Source of the DNA: an uncultured Planctomyces sp.
Lineage (GTDB): Bacteria; Planctomycetota; Planctomycetia; Planctomycetales; Planctomycetaceae
Assembly: GCA_937899075.1 (NCBI GenBank)
Contig: CALDJX010000310.1
Location: forward strand, 1-32,674
Length of the DNA stretch: 32,674 nucleotides
Direction of reading: 5' to 3'
Part shown: piece after piece, positions 24,201-32,223 of the stretch
How positions within the stretch are numbered: position 1 is the stretch's first letter
Layout of the letters: each line of letters begins with the position of its first letter
Notes under the pieces: model-generated
Told to the model about the DNA's origin: nothing
The model's input: the letters and a program-made list of their open reading frames with translations, nothing else
Databases searched by the model: none
Translations under genes and position numbers: made by a program

Positions 24201-25998
24201 GCATCAGCCGCGCCGCCTCTTTCGCGACTTCAGGCTGACCATAATCCGTCGCCACCTGCAGATACCTGAACCGGTAGTCGAACTCGGTCGGAAACATCCG
24301 AGCCAGACGAGACCAGTAATTAGCCGCCGTTGATCGTTCCGCACCCGGAGCGTAATGCTGGTAGTAATAGCCGAGGTCGTACAAAACCCATCGCTTCGTT
24401 TCCTCGTTGAACGTGTTGAAGAGTTCGGGTTTCGCAAGCTGTTCGCGAATGCGGGCTTCACGAGCGTCCGACGCGCCGCCACGAATGTTTGCCACAAGCT
24501 GCATGACGGGGTCAGCGTCAGCCCGATCCAGTTGTGTCGCCAGATACCGTGCCCGATCCCCCAGCGTCTGGTGCTTTTTGTAACTCTTCACCCAACTCGC
24601 CGGATAGTTTCTCAACGTCGACCAGTGTGGGTAGTTCCGTCGAGCTTTCAGAGCACGCTCGACATCAGCATGAAACTCGTCTTCCGATTCGACAGCCGTA
24701 AACAACCACGAAATGACGTTCGTCGTGTGCCCATCGTTGGTGGGCGACTTGGCGAGCATTTCACGCAGAACAGACTTCGCCTTCGGAATATCTTTCAGGC
24801 GATCCCGGTAGAGCGAAAACCCAAGGTCATAACGAAGCCGCCAGACCTGAGTTGGGTTATTCTTTTCGCAATCAACGATCGCCTGCTTCAACGTCGTTTC
24901 AGAGTCCTTGAGCTGTGCAGACTCGGAACCATTGAGTTGGACAAAGTAGGATGAGGCGGAATGCGTTGCCGGAGAAACAGCCAGCAGGCCTTTGAAGATC
25001 TTCAATGCTCGTTCAGGATTCTTCTCGCGGTTCCATGCCAGTCCGAGCAACGCAACCCGGTCGTAGCGATCCTCGCGGTCCGAGTGCTTGTTGAGATATT
25101 CCTTAACCAGCGGTTCCATCTGAGCTGTCGGTGCCGCCGAGTCGTACATCGCCTGAATGTGATAATACAATGTGTACTGGTCGTCGCGGATCGCCCTCGC
25201 CTGTTTTAGCACCTCGATCGCGTTGGAATGCTGACCAAGATACCGGTAATTCTCAGCCATCGTCCGTAGGACTTCGCGACGCTCTTCGTCGTCTTTGAGT
25301 AATCCAGACTTCAGCAGTTTGTTACCAATAACGCTGGCGCTGGCCCATTCCCGGATACGCCGCCACTGTTCGTACGACCGGAGCCCGATGTACCGGGCGA
25401 ATTCGTCTTTCGGAAGATTGTCGAACATTTCTTCAGCGAGAGCAGCCTCCTGCTTCACGCCAGGCGTTCCACCTTGCGAGAACAGACCGCAGGCCTTCAC
25501 GCCAAACTCGCGACCGGCCGGGTTCATCTGTCGTTGCCACCGGGTTCGATACGCTTCGGCGGCGGGCTGATTATCTGCCAGTTTCTCCAACGAATACGCC
25601 AGCCGCTCTTCAACGTCTGCCGCTTGAGACGCGTTCGGATAACGCGTCAGAAACTGTCGCGCGATGACGGTAAATTCTTTGTAGCGGGACAGTGCTTCCA
25701 ACCCGTCCATCAGCTTAAGCATCACGTCTGGATGGCGAGGATCCGTTGAGTGAGCAGCCACAAATCGATGAGCCGCGCGAACCAGTCCAAAGACCCGCCC
25801 ATGTTTGTGGTAGAGGTCAGTCAAGGCGTGCAGTGCCTCGCCAGCTTCGGGAGAGATATCCCGATACTTGCCGACTTCGCCTTCAAGTCGACTGGCCTCG
25901 ACGCTGACAGCATCGATCGGCTCAGCCGTCTGAGCGAACGCTGCTCCCGCGAACGCAGAGCAAACAAAAATCAAAGCAGCAAGTCGTGAGAGCTTCAT
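18250..25998 (-). CDS. Giant secreted TPR and beta-module protein
   Basis: 2582 residues, beginning with a signal peptide (cut near AFA-QT, residue 22). About 30-1125 are TPR-like helical repeats. About 1140-2310 are beta-rich: a repeated module with an acidic stretch (GDRDLSDIQD near 1297, DYDRDQS near 1896, DADQDSSDQRD near 2204), then (H/N)SGVF (1332, 1931, 2238), and in later copies a closing Y-x-D-E strand (near 1833, 1963, 2154; YLDP near 2282). Between the first and second copies lie a discoidin-like part (1355-1425, AIDKSEETFW), a PA14-like part (1480-1565) and a CBM6/35-like part (1630-1748). About 2313-2582 are again TPRs, of the CpoB/YbgF-BamD kind. No membrane segment is seen after the signal. 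It lies between the smaller TPR gene and the ExbB-like gene. I infer a periplasmic or surface scaffold; the true role is unknown. Confidence 0.85.
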   Translation of the reverse strand: MKLSRLAALIFVCSAFAGAAFAQTAEPIDAVSVEASRLEGEVGKYRDISPEAGEALHALTDLYHKHGRVFGLVRAAHRFVAAHSTDPRHPDVMLKLMDGLEALSRYKEFTVIARQFLTRYPNASQAADVEERLAYSLEKLADNQPAAEAYRTRWQRQMNPAGREFGVKACGLFSQGGTPGVKQEAALAEEMFDNLPKDEFARYIGLRSYEQWRRIREWASASVIGNKLLKSGLLKDDEERREVLRTMAENYRYLGQHSNAIEVLKQARAIRDDQYTLYYHIQAMYDSAAPTAQMEPLVKEYLNKHSDREDRYDRVALLGLAWNREKNPERALKIFKGLLAVSPATHSASSYFVQLNGSESAQLKDSETTLKQAIVDCEKNNPTQVWRLRYDLGFSLYRDRLKDIPKAKSVLREMLAKSPTNDGHTTNVISWLFTAVESEDEFHADVERALKARRNYPHWSTLRNYPASWVKSYKKHQTLGDRARYLATQLDRADADPVMQLVANIRGGASDAREARIREQLAKPELFNTFNEETKRWVLYDLGYYYQHYAPGAERSTAANYWSRLARMFPTEFDYRFRYLQVATDYGQPEVAKEAARLMLSFEPDRSYPDVWRRISIAADKNEDADLARKAVDYARKTHAKYRPDFQYWTGLGDALQRRELEEEAVAVWRTVVDAGASHYEARESSSRLLQRMETPEEKSVLAKKLFALDTDYHGRYAGWLADAQLRSGDLDGFAKTLQETHSRRLDRPFRNWDMDIYSLHYMLNNFRSHHQDYRLNPDEENPQEAILKVATVIRDVDYDWPSSQGQLVLLEAEASDARSPMERHLAWQRVTRTVHPDSTRWDYLMPFAQQAVLRNDYAVAATLLTGMLENITRVTDSRKEAGRAMVGQCYTRLGTVGLTIDENSPVAPLLQAALYLRLGDERLAMETYLANAALFDKHREEVPIDLTIFVCDSLMAASGDENHNKVEDIVRSWIVKNSELKTVEEDTKAQMQFLLAKNYFGAKRYDVARSEYQTVINRYADTSFAVEAEFGIGETFMSQKVYDQAEKVFEKLAGSQDTEIIVRAEFLRGMLAHRRGDNDEARDIFRSVLERVPNIELANKALFNLSEVYGDEERYMDQLQLLMTVGRLGRVSKRLHAPGMPLSIVVQDSDLGISRGHNRIPVIVRTIPGGDEELVYLTSGGAGKGLFRTDIDTELGPVNKGDKVLQLTGNDVIRSDYPDEFKSEFKSVPLSDVEIRIASDARFEVASSKIIDEAEESFSDRLERESRERELGDTRQSQQRPANQIKPGNPIYLRVKDGDRDLSDIQDTVVAKLVADSGDQVQVTLTETEPHSGVFEGTAKSGELPAGALASDTAIDHSPLMAIDKSEETFWLSEPDGATPKLLTVDMKNLQSVSRVRIHTPHADKNKPVRGELQASYDGEFWYRVAAHPQIPDAPRVDDVGYGPMQYRVYKENGSRFTSWQQVLNLAQREPLTQGEVSDGQLIWKRSDDEEGRAKYFSVVWFGKFVQPRAGAVRFAVRGYRTALAVNDRLEMEVGAGNRTADVWLEAGTHDLTIFAASFSNTNELSALRARADLNRQRVVLSPFLSGDFDLSGANESVVAASGGAAAGENSGSQPEKQSEASKMMLDLESVQFEKTSDKFGILEQSKVKTIGNWTDLADVAFWEIENAIPGVYDVWLDFSHSGGGSQFRVEFADQGFSSTVPNTGNWTTYRQDRFGTVVVNKAGKARLAIRPLDIQRGGMMALRSVELRPAAGSRVILSDKAWEFRFDPINVRFTRFVINEYLGEAVAVNHVEVSGNDISKPYIPTATDVLALSDNDQLEIAGGDVVRATYTDEVTQANSGGSRLIAGQLQATYFNGIVAPIAYDFVGDRNGSVTEVRKRIKRVDPGDRLVVEIADYDRDQSVTLDKLQFQVSVNDGEPVTLTATETEENSGVFTKEVDTAAKADGDRLVIAAGDRVNIRYLDEQNTFPGHSVPRESVVYVSHPTEAKVRILESRIISAREGSARPPRFVYEVPDGETEVTNVAFEAPLTIEVIDPDAARDSRSEVIAKVTTSDGATVDVRCVVSAAFLNIPREEAENYALEEGRFIGQIGMQLGSKSSPVVVPVTAEMPRDLIGGGKLEGDDEDAEASALDEGLVVAVLNLSGKDRITAAYHDERVPKGAKAVPSALGRLISNGELASLDRNYDEPVERLHVGEKLFLMVTDADQDSSDQRDTIKVTVTTEFGEKEEFNLVETLAHSGVFTGSVTLKSNEAPKPGNIDMAEPVIECYFGDTITVTYLDPTASTKEGQIERNVQLPVVIGTDGLISAFSKTFNNEKLAVETKFHVAESYFELFKSHKNLGRKEEETIDLAAGRRVLREVIEDFPDPKYQPRILYLLGQFAQELGDTDEATSAYEQIVSQFPEHPLAADAQYKLAQAHEESGDFDEALEAYVTLAATYPRSPLIANVMIRISDHFYKNEEFPIAAEVGKKFLEKFEGHQFASRMAFRVGQCFYKAEKFGTAGESFDLFAKSFPDDELAADSMFWSGESFRMANNDREAFRRYNRCRWDFPASDAAKYARGRLALPEMLRQFEAEANSVENDN

Positions 25999-26064
25999 GA
26001 CGTTCGTCCTGAATTCAACTCAAAATTGACGAGGGCGGAAACTGCGGAACAAGGCGGCGTGTCG

Positions 26065-28431
26065 TTAAGAACCCGCTCGCGCAAGAGCTTCGGAAATCTT
26101 GCGAGCATCTTCCGCGAGAGCACTCTCGGGATAGTCACCGATCAATTGATCGAAACGGCGTCGAGCATCCGCGCTTCGATTCATTCGATAAAGGCACCGA
26201 CCATAGTTAAAGAGAATCACGTCCAGAAATTTCGCGTCAGGATGATTCGCCAGAACGGTTTCGAAAGTATCGATCGCTCGTGCGTAATCTTTCTGCCGGT
26301 AGTAATAATTCGCCATTCGCGCGACGGCTTCGCCGACTCGACCGCTGTCCGGAAACTGGTCAAAGACCTTTTTGAATTCCTGGAAAGATCGATCATAAAG
26401 CTGCTGAGCCCGTGCATCTGTCGACGCTTCAGCCATTTTCTCGTAGCACTCGGCAACGCCAAATTGTGCCTCACCGCGAAGCTGACTTGTCTGCATGTTG
26501 ACGAGCCGGTTGTAGAGGACGATCGCTCGATTGAGATTCCCCTGAGAAACCGCAACGTCGGCTAGTTGAAGCAGCGCGTCGTCCACAAAACCGCTGTTGG
26601 GAAACTCCCGCTGCAACCGCTGAGCCATTGCCGCAGCCAGCTCAAGCCGGTCCATCTCAAAATAGATCTTCCATAGTTGAACGTAAGTTTCTTCGAGTAA
26701 CCGTCCGCCGAGTTGACGGGCTTCAGTCATGATCTCTTCGCAAAGAACAAGTGCTGACTCGTATTTCGCGTCGGCGTTTCGTTTCAGACCGAACTCTTTG
26801 TAACGCGTCGCAATGTTCGTCAACGCGTGAGCCGTTTTGAGCCGTGTTCGCACTCGAAGTTCGCGATCCGAAATTTCCGTTCGAGTCACTCGGACGCCGC
26901 CGAGGTTGCCTTCAATGCATTTGGCTTCGCTCTTAACCAGCAGCAGACCTTTGCCCGTGTTTCGCTCATCGCGATAGTTGACTCGAATCAAGTCGCCTGG
27001 CATTGCCTGCAGAACGGCGTCGCCGGCGACGACTTCGTCAGCTCGTACAAGCGGGACAGCAGAACGGAAGACTCCAGAATGAATCGTGCCATCCGCCGGC
27101 CGAGCATCATCGTCACCCGGCTGACCAACTCCGTCGCCACTCTCCGTCGCCACTTCACCGCCAGTTGCAGACGGGACTGCAACACTGGCCACCTCTGCCA
27201 CAGCGTCGCCGCCAACAGGAGAAACATCATCAACCGGGCGGATTGTCTCGACGATGACTTCAGTAAGCGTCACCGAGACTTCATCGACCTTCTTGTATCG
27301 CGCGATCTTCGGTTGTCCGTTTTCATCGAGTTCGGCGTCGGAATCTGAGGACAGAATGGCGACAGCTTCCTGCTCCATCTCTTCCTCAGTCTTCGCTCGG
27401 TGAACCTCAACCGTCACCTCGATCTGATCGGCACCGTCCGTGAGGTCGCGGTCAGGATCGTTCGTCTGAATGTTGATCGCCTTGCCGAGAACAACTCCCT
27501 GAAGGGTCTCGGAAAAAGCACCATCGGTAATTGAGACAATGCCGTCACCAACGACCTTCGCTTCGTGAAGCACCTGGCGGTTGAACTGCTTATCGGCGGT
27601 GTGTTCGTCGACGTAAACGACCTTCACCGTGTCGTCGCCCTTCACTTCCAGCCGACCGTTGTTTTTGTGCGGTACGCCCAGAGCGGTGACGACACTTCCC
27701 AGCACGATGCGAACGTTGCGGCCGACGGGGTAACACTTGACCTGCTCAACATCCCCGCTGCTGGTTTCGCACTGAACGAGAACGGGGGCACCGGACTCAA
27801 GAGCGGCCAGGTCAGCGTCTTCAATTTTCACGAACAGACGCTTGCCGGCTTCGACCTTTTCGAGCTGGCTGTCGCCTTCGCCCATCGACGTGCCGACCTT
27901 CTCCAGAGCGTCAATCGCCCGGCTGTAATGGCCGAGCTGAAAGTGTCCGAGGCCGATGTAGTAGTATGCCTGGTTGACCTGTTTGCTCACGGGAAAATGC
28001 TCGATGACATCACGCATCACCGAAAAGCATTTACCGAAGTTGCGAGCTTCGTAAAAACACATCCCCATCTTGAGCGTCGCTTCAGCACGCTGGTCCTGAT
28101 CCCGGTTTTCTTCGGAGGCGACTTCATCAAACTGAATTCGAGCTTTGTCGTACGCTCGCTCACGTTCAAGATAATGATTGCCCAACCGCATGTGAGCTTC
28201 AAAACGCACTCGGCTGGTCGGGTATCGCTCGATGACCGACTGCCAGACCTCGACCGCTTTGCTGGCCTCGTCCGCTTCCAGACGGGCATCGCCTGCGTCC
28301 ACAAGTTTACGTGCCGCTCGGTCCTCAATAATCGAACCGCGCAACGGCCCTTGAGCCATCACCGAACGAGAGCAGACCAGCAGCAAACCGGCAAAACACA
28401 GGGCGTGTATCGAGAACTTGATCCGACTCAT
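26065..28431 (-). CDS. Secreted TPR protein sharing beta modules with the giant protein
   Basis: 788 residues with a signal peptide cut near VMA-QG (residue 26). Residues 30-215 and about 530-780 are TPR-like (WQSVIERYPTSRVRFEAH; ARAIDTFETVLANHPDAKF). Between them lies a beta region with the same elements as the giant neighbour: YVDEHT near 276, NDPDRDL near 326, HSGVF at 451-455 and YRDERNTGKG near 488, with an acidic Gly/Val/Ala-rich insert of about 70 residues before HSGVF. The shared plan TPR-beta-TPR shows that the two are paralogues or were assembled from the same modules. It is the first gene of the likely operon; the giant gene starts 66 bases after its stop. The ATG at 28431 is chosen because the signal peptide follows at once; no clear ribosome site. 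Confidence 0.85.
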   Translation of the reverse strand: MSRIKFSIHALCFAGLLLVCSRSVMAQGPLRGSIIEDRAARKLVDAGDARLEADEASKAVEVWQSVIERYPTSRVRFEAHMRLGNHYLERERAYDKARIQFDEVASEENRDQDQRAEATLKMGMCFYEARNFGKCFSVMRDVIEHFPVSKQVNQAYYYIGLGHFQLGHYSRAIDALEKVGTSMGEGDSQLEKVEAGKRLFVKIEDADLAALESGAPVLVQCETSSGDVEQVKCYPVGRNVRIVLGSVVTALGVPHKNNGRLEVKGDDTVKVVYVDEHTADKQFNRQVLHEAKVVGDGIVSITDGAFSETLQGVVLGKAINIQTNDPDRDLTDGADQIEVTVEVHRAKTEEEMEQEAVAILSSDSDAELDENGQPKIARYKKVDEVSVTLTEVIVETIRPVDDVSPVGGDAVAEVASVAVPSATGGEVATESGDGVGQPGDDDARPADGTIHSGVFRSAVPLVRADEVVAGDAVLQAMPGDLIRVNYRDERNTGKGLLLVKSEAKCIEGNLGGVRVTRTEISDRELRVRTRLKTAHALTNIATRYKEFGLKRNADAKYESALVLCEEIMTEARQLGGRLLEETYVQLWKIYFEMDRLELAAAMAQRLQREFPNSGFVDDALLQLADVAVSQGNLNRAIVLYNRLVNMQTSQLRGEAQFGVAECYEKMAEASTDARAQQLYDRSFQEFKKVFDQFPDSGRVGEAVARMANYYYRQKDYARAIDTFETVLANHPDAKFLDVILFNYGRCLYRMNRSADARRRFDQLIGDYPESALAEDARKISEALARAGS

Positions 28432-28697
28432 AAATCAAAACCAGACCGGATAGAGGCAGGAAAGTCAGGGAGGGATTTCGCGAGGAACCATCCACAGTAC
28501 GACGGGCAGTTCGCTTCGTCAATTTACACGAACGCTCGCCGTCACGCGGGTCGTTGTCTGGCAATCAGAATGACGGATTCTGACCGGACGATGTCGTCCG
28601 CATTCCGAAATCTGAGCAATAATAAATAGTGCAAAAACGCAAAAGAAGCCCGGCCGCCAAACGGAGACCGGGCTCTGAATTGAATTGAGAAGCAAGC
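28432..28697. other. Intergenic stretch: TPR-operon leader and DUF1501 terminator
   Basis: On the - strand this holds, first, the terminator of the DUF1501 gene and then about 200 bases leading to the TPR operon. No gene is seen. A promoter for the operon is expected here, but no clear -35/-10 pair is visible. Confidence 0.45.
28632..28674 (-). terminator. Intrinsic terminator after the DUF1501 gene
   Basis: Read on the - strand: AGCCCGG, a 14-base loop, CCGGGCT, then a T-rich tail (TTCTTTTGCGTTTTTG). The stem lies 24 bases after the DUF1501 stop. This is the only standard intrinsic terminator I find in the window, and it separates the DUF1549/DUF1501 pair from the TPR operon. Confidence 0.8.
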
Positions 28698-29954
28698 TTA
28701 GCCGAAGAGTTCCATAACGGGCTTTCCGCCATCAACCAGCTTCATGGGCCGCTGCAGCGGAGTCATCACTTCCTTCGCTGGATCGATGCCCAAAGCGTGA
28801 CAAAGTGTTGCGTGCAGGTCCGGAACCTGAACCGGTCGGTCCTTGGGTTTGTAGCCGTCTTCGTCCGACGAGCCGATGACCTGACCGCCCTTGATTCCGC
28901 CGCCAGCCATGAAGCAACTGAAGACGCCCGGGTAGTGATCCCGTCCGCCATCCTTGTTGATCTTCGGTGTCCGTCCGAATTCGCTGAGCATCACAACGAG
29001 CGTCTTCTTGAGCTGCCCGGATTCGTCGAGATCCTGCATCAAGGATGCCAGAGCCGGGTCCATGACTTCGCCATGATTTCTCATCGCTTCGAAGTTGTCA
29101 CGATGCGTGTCAAAGCCGCCTCGGTTAACCTGGACAAAGCGAACGCCAGTTTCGACAAGCTGCTTCGCCACCAGGCAGCCTCGACCGAACGGCGTATCGC
29201 CGTAACGTTCGAACTGGCTGAGTGGGAGATGATCAAGTTCGAACGCCTTGAGAGCCGGGCTTCGCATCAGGCGAACTGCGTCGTTGACGGACGTTTTCGT
29301 CGCATCGAGTTCCCGGCTGGTTGTCTTGCCGCCGAAGCGACCGTTGAACTTCGCCAGTGTTTCGAGACGTTTGTTGCCGCGAGCCTGCGTGATTCCTTCC
29401 GGGAAAGCCAGGTACGGGTCTTCGTCGCCGGGACTGCCGACAAAGTACGCTGAACAGGACTGGCCGAGGTACGACGAACGTGGAGCCTGACCACTGATCG
29501 AAACGTAAGCCGGCAGGTCGCCAACAGCGTCTTTCTCGTGAACAACGACCGAGCCAAAACCTGGGTGAATGACGTTCGGTGTCTGGTTGTAACTCGTCTG
29601 AAGCTGATAGGTCGCTCGGCCGTGGGCACCTTGCGTACCGGCGATCGATCGAATCAAAGCGACGTTGTGCATCTGCTTGGCGAACTCCGGGAAGATCTCG
29701 CTGATCTGTACTCCGGAAGCTGATGTGGCGATCGGTTCAAACTCGCCCTGAGTTGGACGGCCCGGTTTTGGATCCCACGTGTCCAAGTGCGTCATTCCGC
29801 CGCCATTCCAGAAGAGGATGACGTTCTCAGCAGTCGGCGTATGGTCTCGCCCCTTCGCAGCCAGCAGGTCGCGAATTGAAAAGCCCATCAGCGTCGCAGC
29901 AGAAGCACCCATCATCGCTCGACGGGTAACGTGGTAATCGTGGCAACCATTCAT
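28698..29954 (-). CDS. DUF1501 family protein, Tat-type export signal
   Basis: A 418-residue member of DUF1501, a family very abundant in planctomycetes, related in fold to the alkaline phosphatase/sulfatase group; its reaction is not established. The N-terminus has a twin-Arg motif (TRRAMMGASAATLMG, residues 10-24), pointing to Tat export. Family motifs seen: NVILFWNGGGMTHLDTWDPK at about 44-63, the HGRATYQLQTSYNQ segment, RFVQVNRGGFDTH, MLSEFGRTPKINKDGGRDHY and the C-terminal PDLHATLCHALGIDP. The Asp, His and Asn residues of these motifs could bind metal. It follows the DUF1549/DUF1553 gene after 91 bases; such pairs are typical of planctomycetes and are thought to act together outside the cytoplasm. 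An intrinsic terminator follows. Confidence 0.93.
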   Translation of the reverse strand: MNGCHDYHVTRRAMMGASAATLMGFSIRDLLAAKGRDHTPTAENVILFWNGGGMTHLDTWDPKPGRPTQGEFEPIATSASGVQISEIFPEFAKQMHNVALIRSIAGTQGAHGRATYQLQTSYNQTPNVIHPGFGSVVVHEKDAVGDLPAYVSISGQAPRSSYLGQSCSAYFVGSPGDEDPYLAFPEGITQARGNKRLETLAKFNGRFGGKTTSRELDATKTSVNDAVRLMRSPALKAFELDHLPLSQFERYGDTPFGRGCLVAKQLVETGVRFVQVNRGGFDTHRDNFEAMRNHGEVMDPALASLMQDLDESGQLKKTLVVMLSEFGRTPKINKDGGRDHYPGVFSCFMAGGGIKGGQVIGSSDEDGYKPKDRPVQVPDLHATLCHALGIDPAKEVMTPLQRPMKLVDGGKPVMELFG

Positions 29955-30045
29955 GAGCGGAATCCTTTGGAACTGTGTGGAACCGGGTTTGATTCAGTTG
30001 TACTTTGTGTATTTGCGAATGAGTATTTCGAAAACTCTCGATCGC

Positions 30046-32208
30046 TTACGGCAGGTAACGGAACTCGTTTGAGTTGAGCAGCACCCACCGCAAGTCGGCC
30101 ATGCCTTCGAGGGTTGTATCGCCATCGTCAATGATCGACTTTGCAAGCTCGACTTCTTCAGTAGCCGGCTCGCGAGTCAGGATTTCAAAGTAAGCAACTC
30201 GGACAGCCTCGTCGACGTCGGCGTTCTTTCCCATCAGCAATTTGTGCATCGGTTCGAACGGTCCGACTCGCGACGCTTCGTGAGTCATTTTTCCGTTAAG
30301 CATCATCAGAGCCTGCCGCATGCTCGGCGAATGATCTCGCGGAACGCCGACTTGAGTCCGGTCGGTCTGCCCAAAGATTCTGACGAAGTGCTGAGGAGCG
30401 GCGGGAGATGCCATGCGGAATGCCGAGCCGAACACGGGGTTATCGTCGTAGGTTCGCTCGACCGTTTTATAGACGTAGCGGAATCGGCGGCGGTTTCCAC
30501 CTTCCATCTGCATCCGCTCGGCTTCGAGCTGCTCGGCAGACATCACTTCCATCTTCTCGACGACGACGGCCTCGCTGGCTTTCTCTTTGGCCTGCTTGAG
30601 AATGTTGTCGAAGTCGATTTCGATGCCCGACTCAAGATTGTATCCGGCGCCGCGGGCGGCCATCGCTCCAGTCATCTGCCCCTGCATTGCCGAACCGTTA
30701 CCAGTCGAAGCCAGAGATTGCGGAGTGATCGCTTCTCCTTCGCGAGGCACCGCCACACGAATCCGATCGGAGACGGTCTTCATATTCGCCCCCTTGGGAT
30801 GCTTGTATTCGAACAGGTGGCCGGCCGTGAGAATCGAGTCGTAAAGCACTTCGCCCAGCATTCGCCGAGCCGGCGCCGCCATGAAAGCAGCTCGCAATTC
30901 TTCCTGCTCAGCTTCTTCCAGACCTAAAGCCTGGCCTCGTTGGTAAGGCTCGCTCGTGACGATCATTTTGACGAGCGGCTTGAACTGGAAGCCGGTGGCC
31001 ACAAATTCGTCTGCCAGGAAATCGAGCGTTTTCGGATGACTCGGTCCGTTGGAATCGCTGAAGTCGTCGACTGGTTCAACAATCCCGCGACCCACCAGGT
31101 CGGCCCACACGCGATTTACAAAGTTCCACGCGAAATACCGGTTTCGCGGGCTGGCGATCAGCTCGGCAAGGTCGCGGCGAAGTTCGCTCTGCGACCGCAT
31201 GTCGGCCTTCAGGTCGATGCTCTCCCGCTCGCGACGAGCTTCCGCAGCAACGTCGAACGAAGACTTTCTCTTACCTTTGGCTCGATCGAGCACGTTGTCA
31301 GCAGCTCCGAGCAGCAGATCGTCGATCGACGCGGTCTTTGTCGACGCGGCCAGCGAGGCTTCGATCAGATCCTGTTCGGACTTTCTCGTTGCTTCCAGCC
31401 GAGAGATGACGTCCGGCCGAGCTTTAGAATCGATCAGGTCGATCAGAAACTTCGGCAGCACGGGCTTGCGTTCCGAATCTTCCGCATCGCCTTCCGGCGG
31501 CCAGAGCACGGACGAGGTTGTCATCTCCTGGGTGTAGACAGTGTTCGTAAACTGGTTTTCGTAGCGGCGAGTCTTCCCGAAATACGCAGCGAAGCCGTAA
31601 AAGTCTTCGCGAGTCCACTTATCAAACGGATGATCGTGGCACTGAGCACACGAAATTCGAATTCCCATGAAGACCTGAGACGTCACTCCCGCCAGAGCCA
31701 TCGGGTCGGCGTTGTCGCCCAGCACGTAGGCAACTTCCGGAACCGCTCCGGCCTTTCCGTTGGCCGAGATAAACCGCCGAGACATCTCGTCGTACGGCAT
31801 GTCGTCTTCAACAGCCTTGTGAACAAACGCCAGCGCCGCTGCACCACCGGGCGAATTCGACCGAAGCCGCAACATGTCTGCGAGAAACGTCGTCCAGCGA
31901 TCAACAAAGCGAGGATCGGCCATCAGCCTGTCAATCAGCATCGATCGTCGCTCGGCAGCTGGCCATGCGAGATATTCCTGGATTTCCTGATGGTTCGGGA
32001 TCCGACCAATCAGGTCTACCGACACCCTGCGCAGGTAAGCGGTGTCATCGACAAGCGACATCGGCTTCGCCGACACACCAAGCTCGCCATTCTCGGCGGC
32101 AAGCACTTTGCTCAACCGGCTGCCATCGGATGCGGACTCCGCAAAGACGACCCCAGAGTTCATAACGGCCAAAACCGTCAAACAAACGACTGTCCATGTT
32201 CGTGCCAC
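30046..32208 (-). CDS. Secreted DUF1549/DUF1553 protein
   Basis: From a GTG at 32208 the product has 720 residues. I chose this start because AGGGAG stands nine bases upstream and a signal peptide follows at once (ARTWTVVCLTVLAVMNSGVVFAES); the frame is open to 32361, but that extension is not signal-like. DUF1549 follows, with RRVSVDLIGRIPNHQEIQEYL and RISCAQCHDHPFDKWT, where CAQCH (187-191) looks like a heme c or metal site. DUF1553 comes later, with SPRNRYFAWNFVNRVWADLVGRGIVEPVDDF (long motif, positions about 350-380), HPKTLDFLADEF and MIVTSEPYQRG. The separate cytochrome domain (PSCyt1) that many relatives carry is absent. It is the first gene of the pair with DUF1501. The family's function is not established. 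Confidence 0.92.
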   Translation of the reverse strand: MARTWTVVCLTVLAVMNSGVVFAESASDGSRLSKVLAAENGELGVSAKPMSLVDDTAYLRRVSVDLIGRIPNHQEIQEYLAWPAAERRSMLIDRLMADPRFVDRWTTFLADMLRLRSNSPGGAAALAFVHKAVEDDMPYDEMSRRFISANGKAGAVPEVAYVLGDNADPMALAGVTSQVFMGIRISCAQCHDHPFDKWTREDFYGFAAYFGKTRRYENQFTNTVYTQEMTTSSVLWPPEGDAEDSERKPVLPKFLIDLIDSKARPDVISRLEATRKSEQDLIEASLAASTKTASIDDLLLGAADNVLDRAKGKRKSSFDVAAEARRERESIDLKADMRSQSELRRDLAELIASPRNRYFAWNFVNRVWADLVGRGIVEPVDDFSDSNGPSHPKTLDFLADEFVATGFQFKPLVKMIVTSEPYQRGQALGLEEAEQEELRAAFMAAPARRMLGEVLYDSILTAGHLFEYKHPKGANMKTVSDRIRVAVPREGEAITPQSLASTGNGSAMQGQMTGAMAARGAGYNLESGIEIDFDNILKQAKEKASEAVVVEKMEVMSAEQLEAERMQMEGGNRRRFRYVYKTVERTYDDNPVFGSAFRMASPAAPQHFVRIFGQTDRTQVGVPRDHSPSMRQALMMLNGKMTHEASRVGPFEPMHKLLMGKNADVDEAVRVAYFEILTREPATEEVELAKSIIDDGDTTLEGMADLRWVLLNSNEFRYLP

Positions 32209-32217
32209 GGTCAAAGA

Positions 32218-32223
32218 CTCCCT
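32218..32223 (-). promoter_or_regulatory. Shine-Dalgarno AGGGAG of the DUF1549/DUF1553 gene
   Basis: AGGGAG on the - strand, nine bases before the GTG at 32208. It supports the GTG start over the longer open frame and over a TTG only three bases from the site. Confidence 0.6.

Noticed and set aside
27565-28629. 354-codon + strand frame opposite the 788-residue TPR gene
   Set aside because: Antisense shadow; no start signal and no domain.
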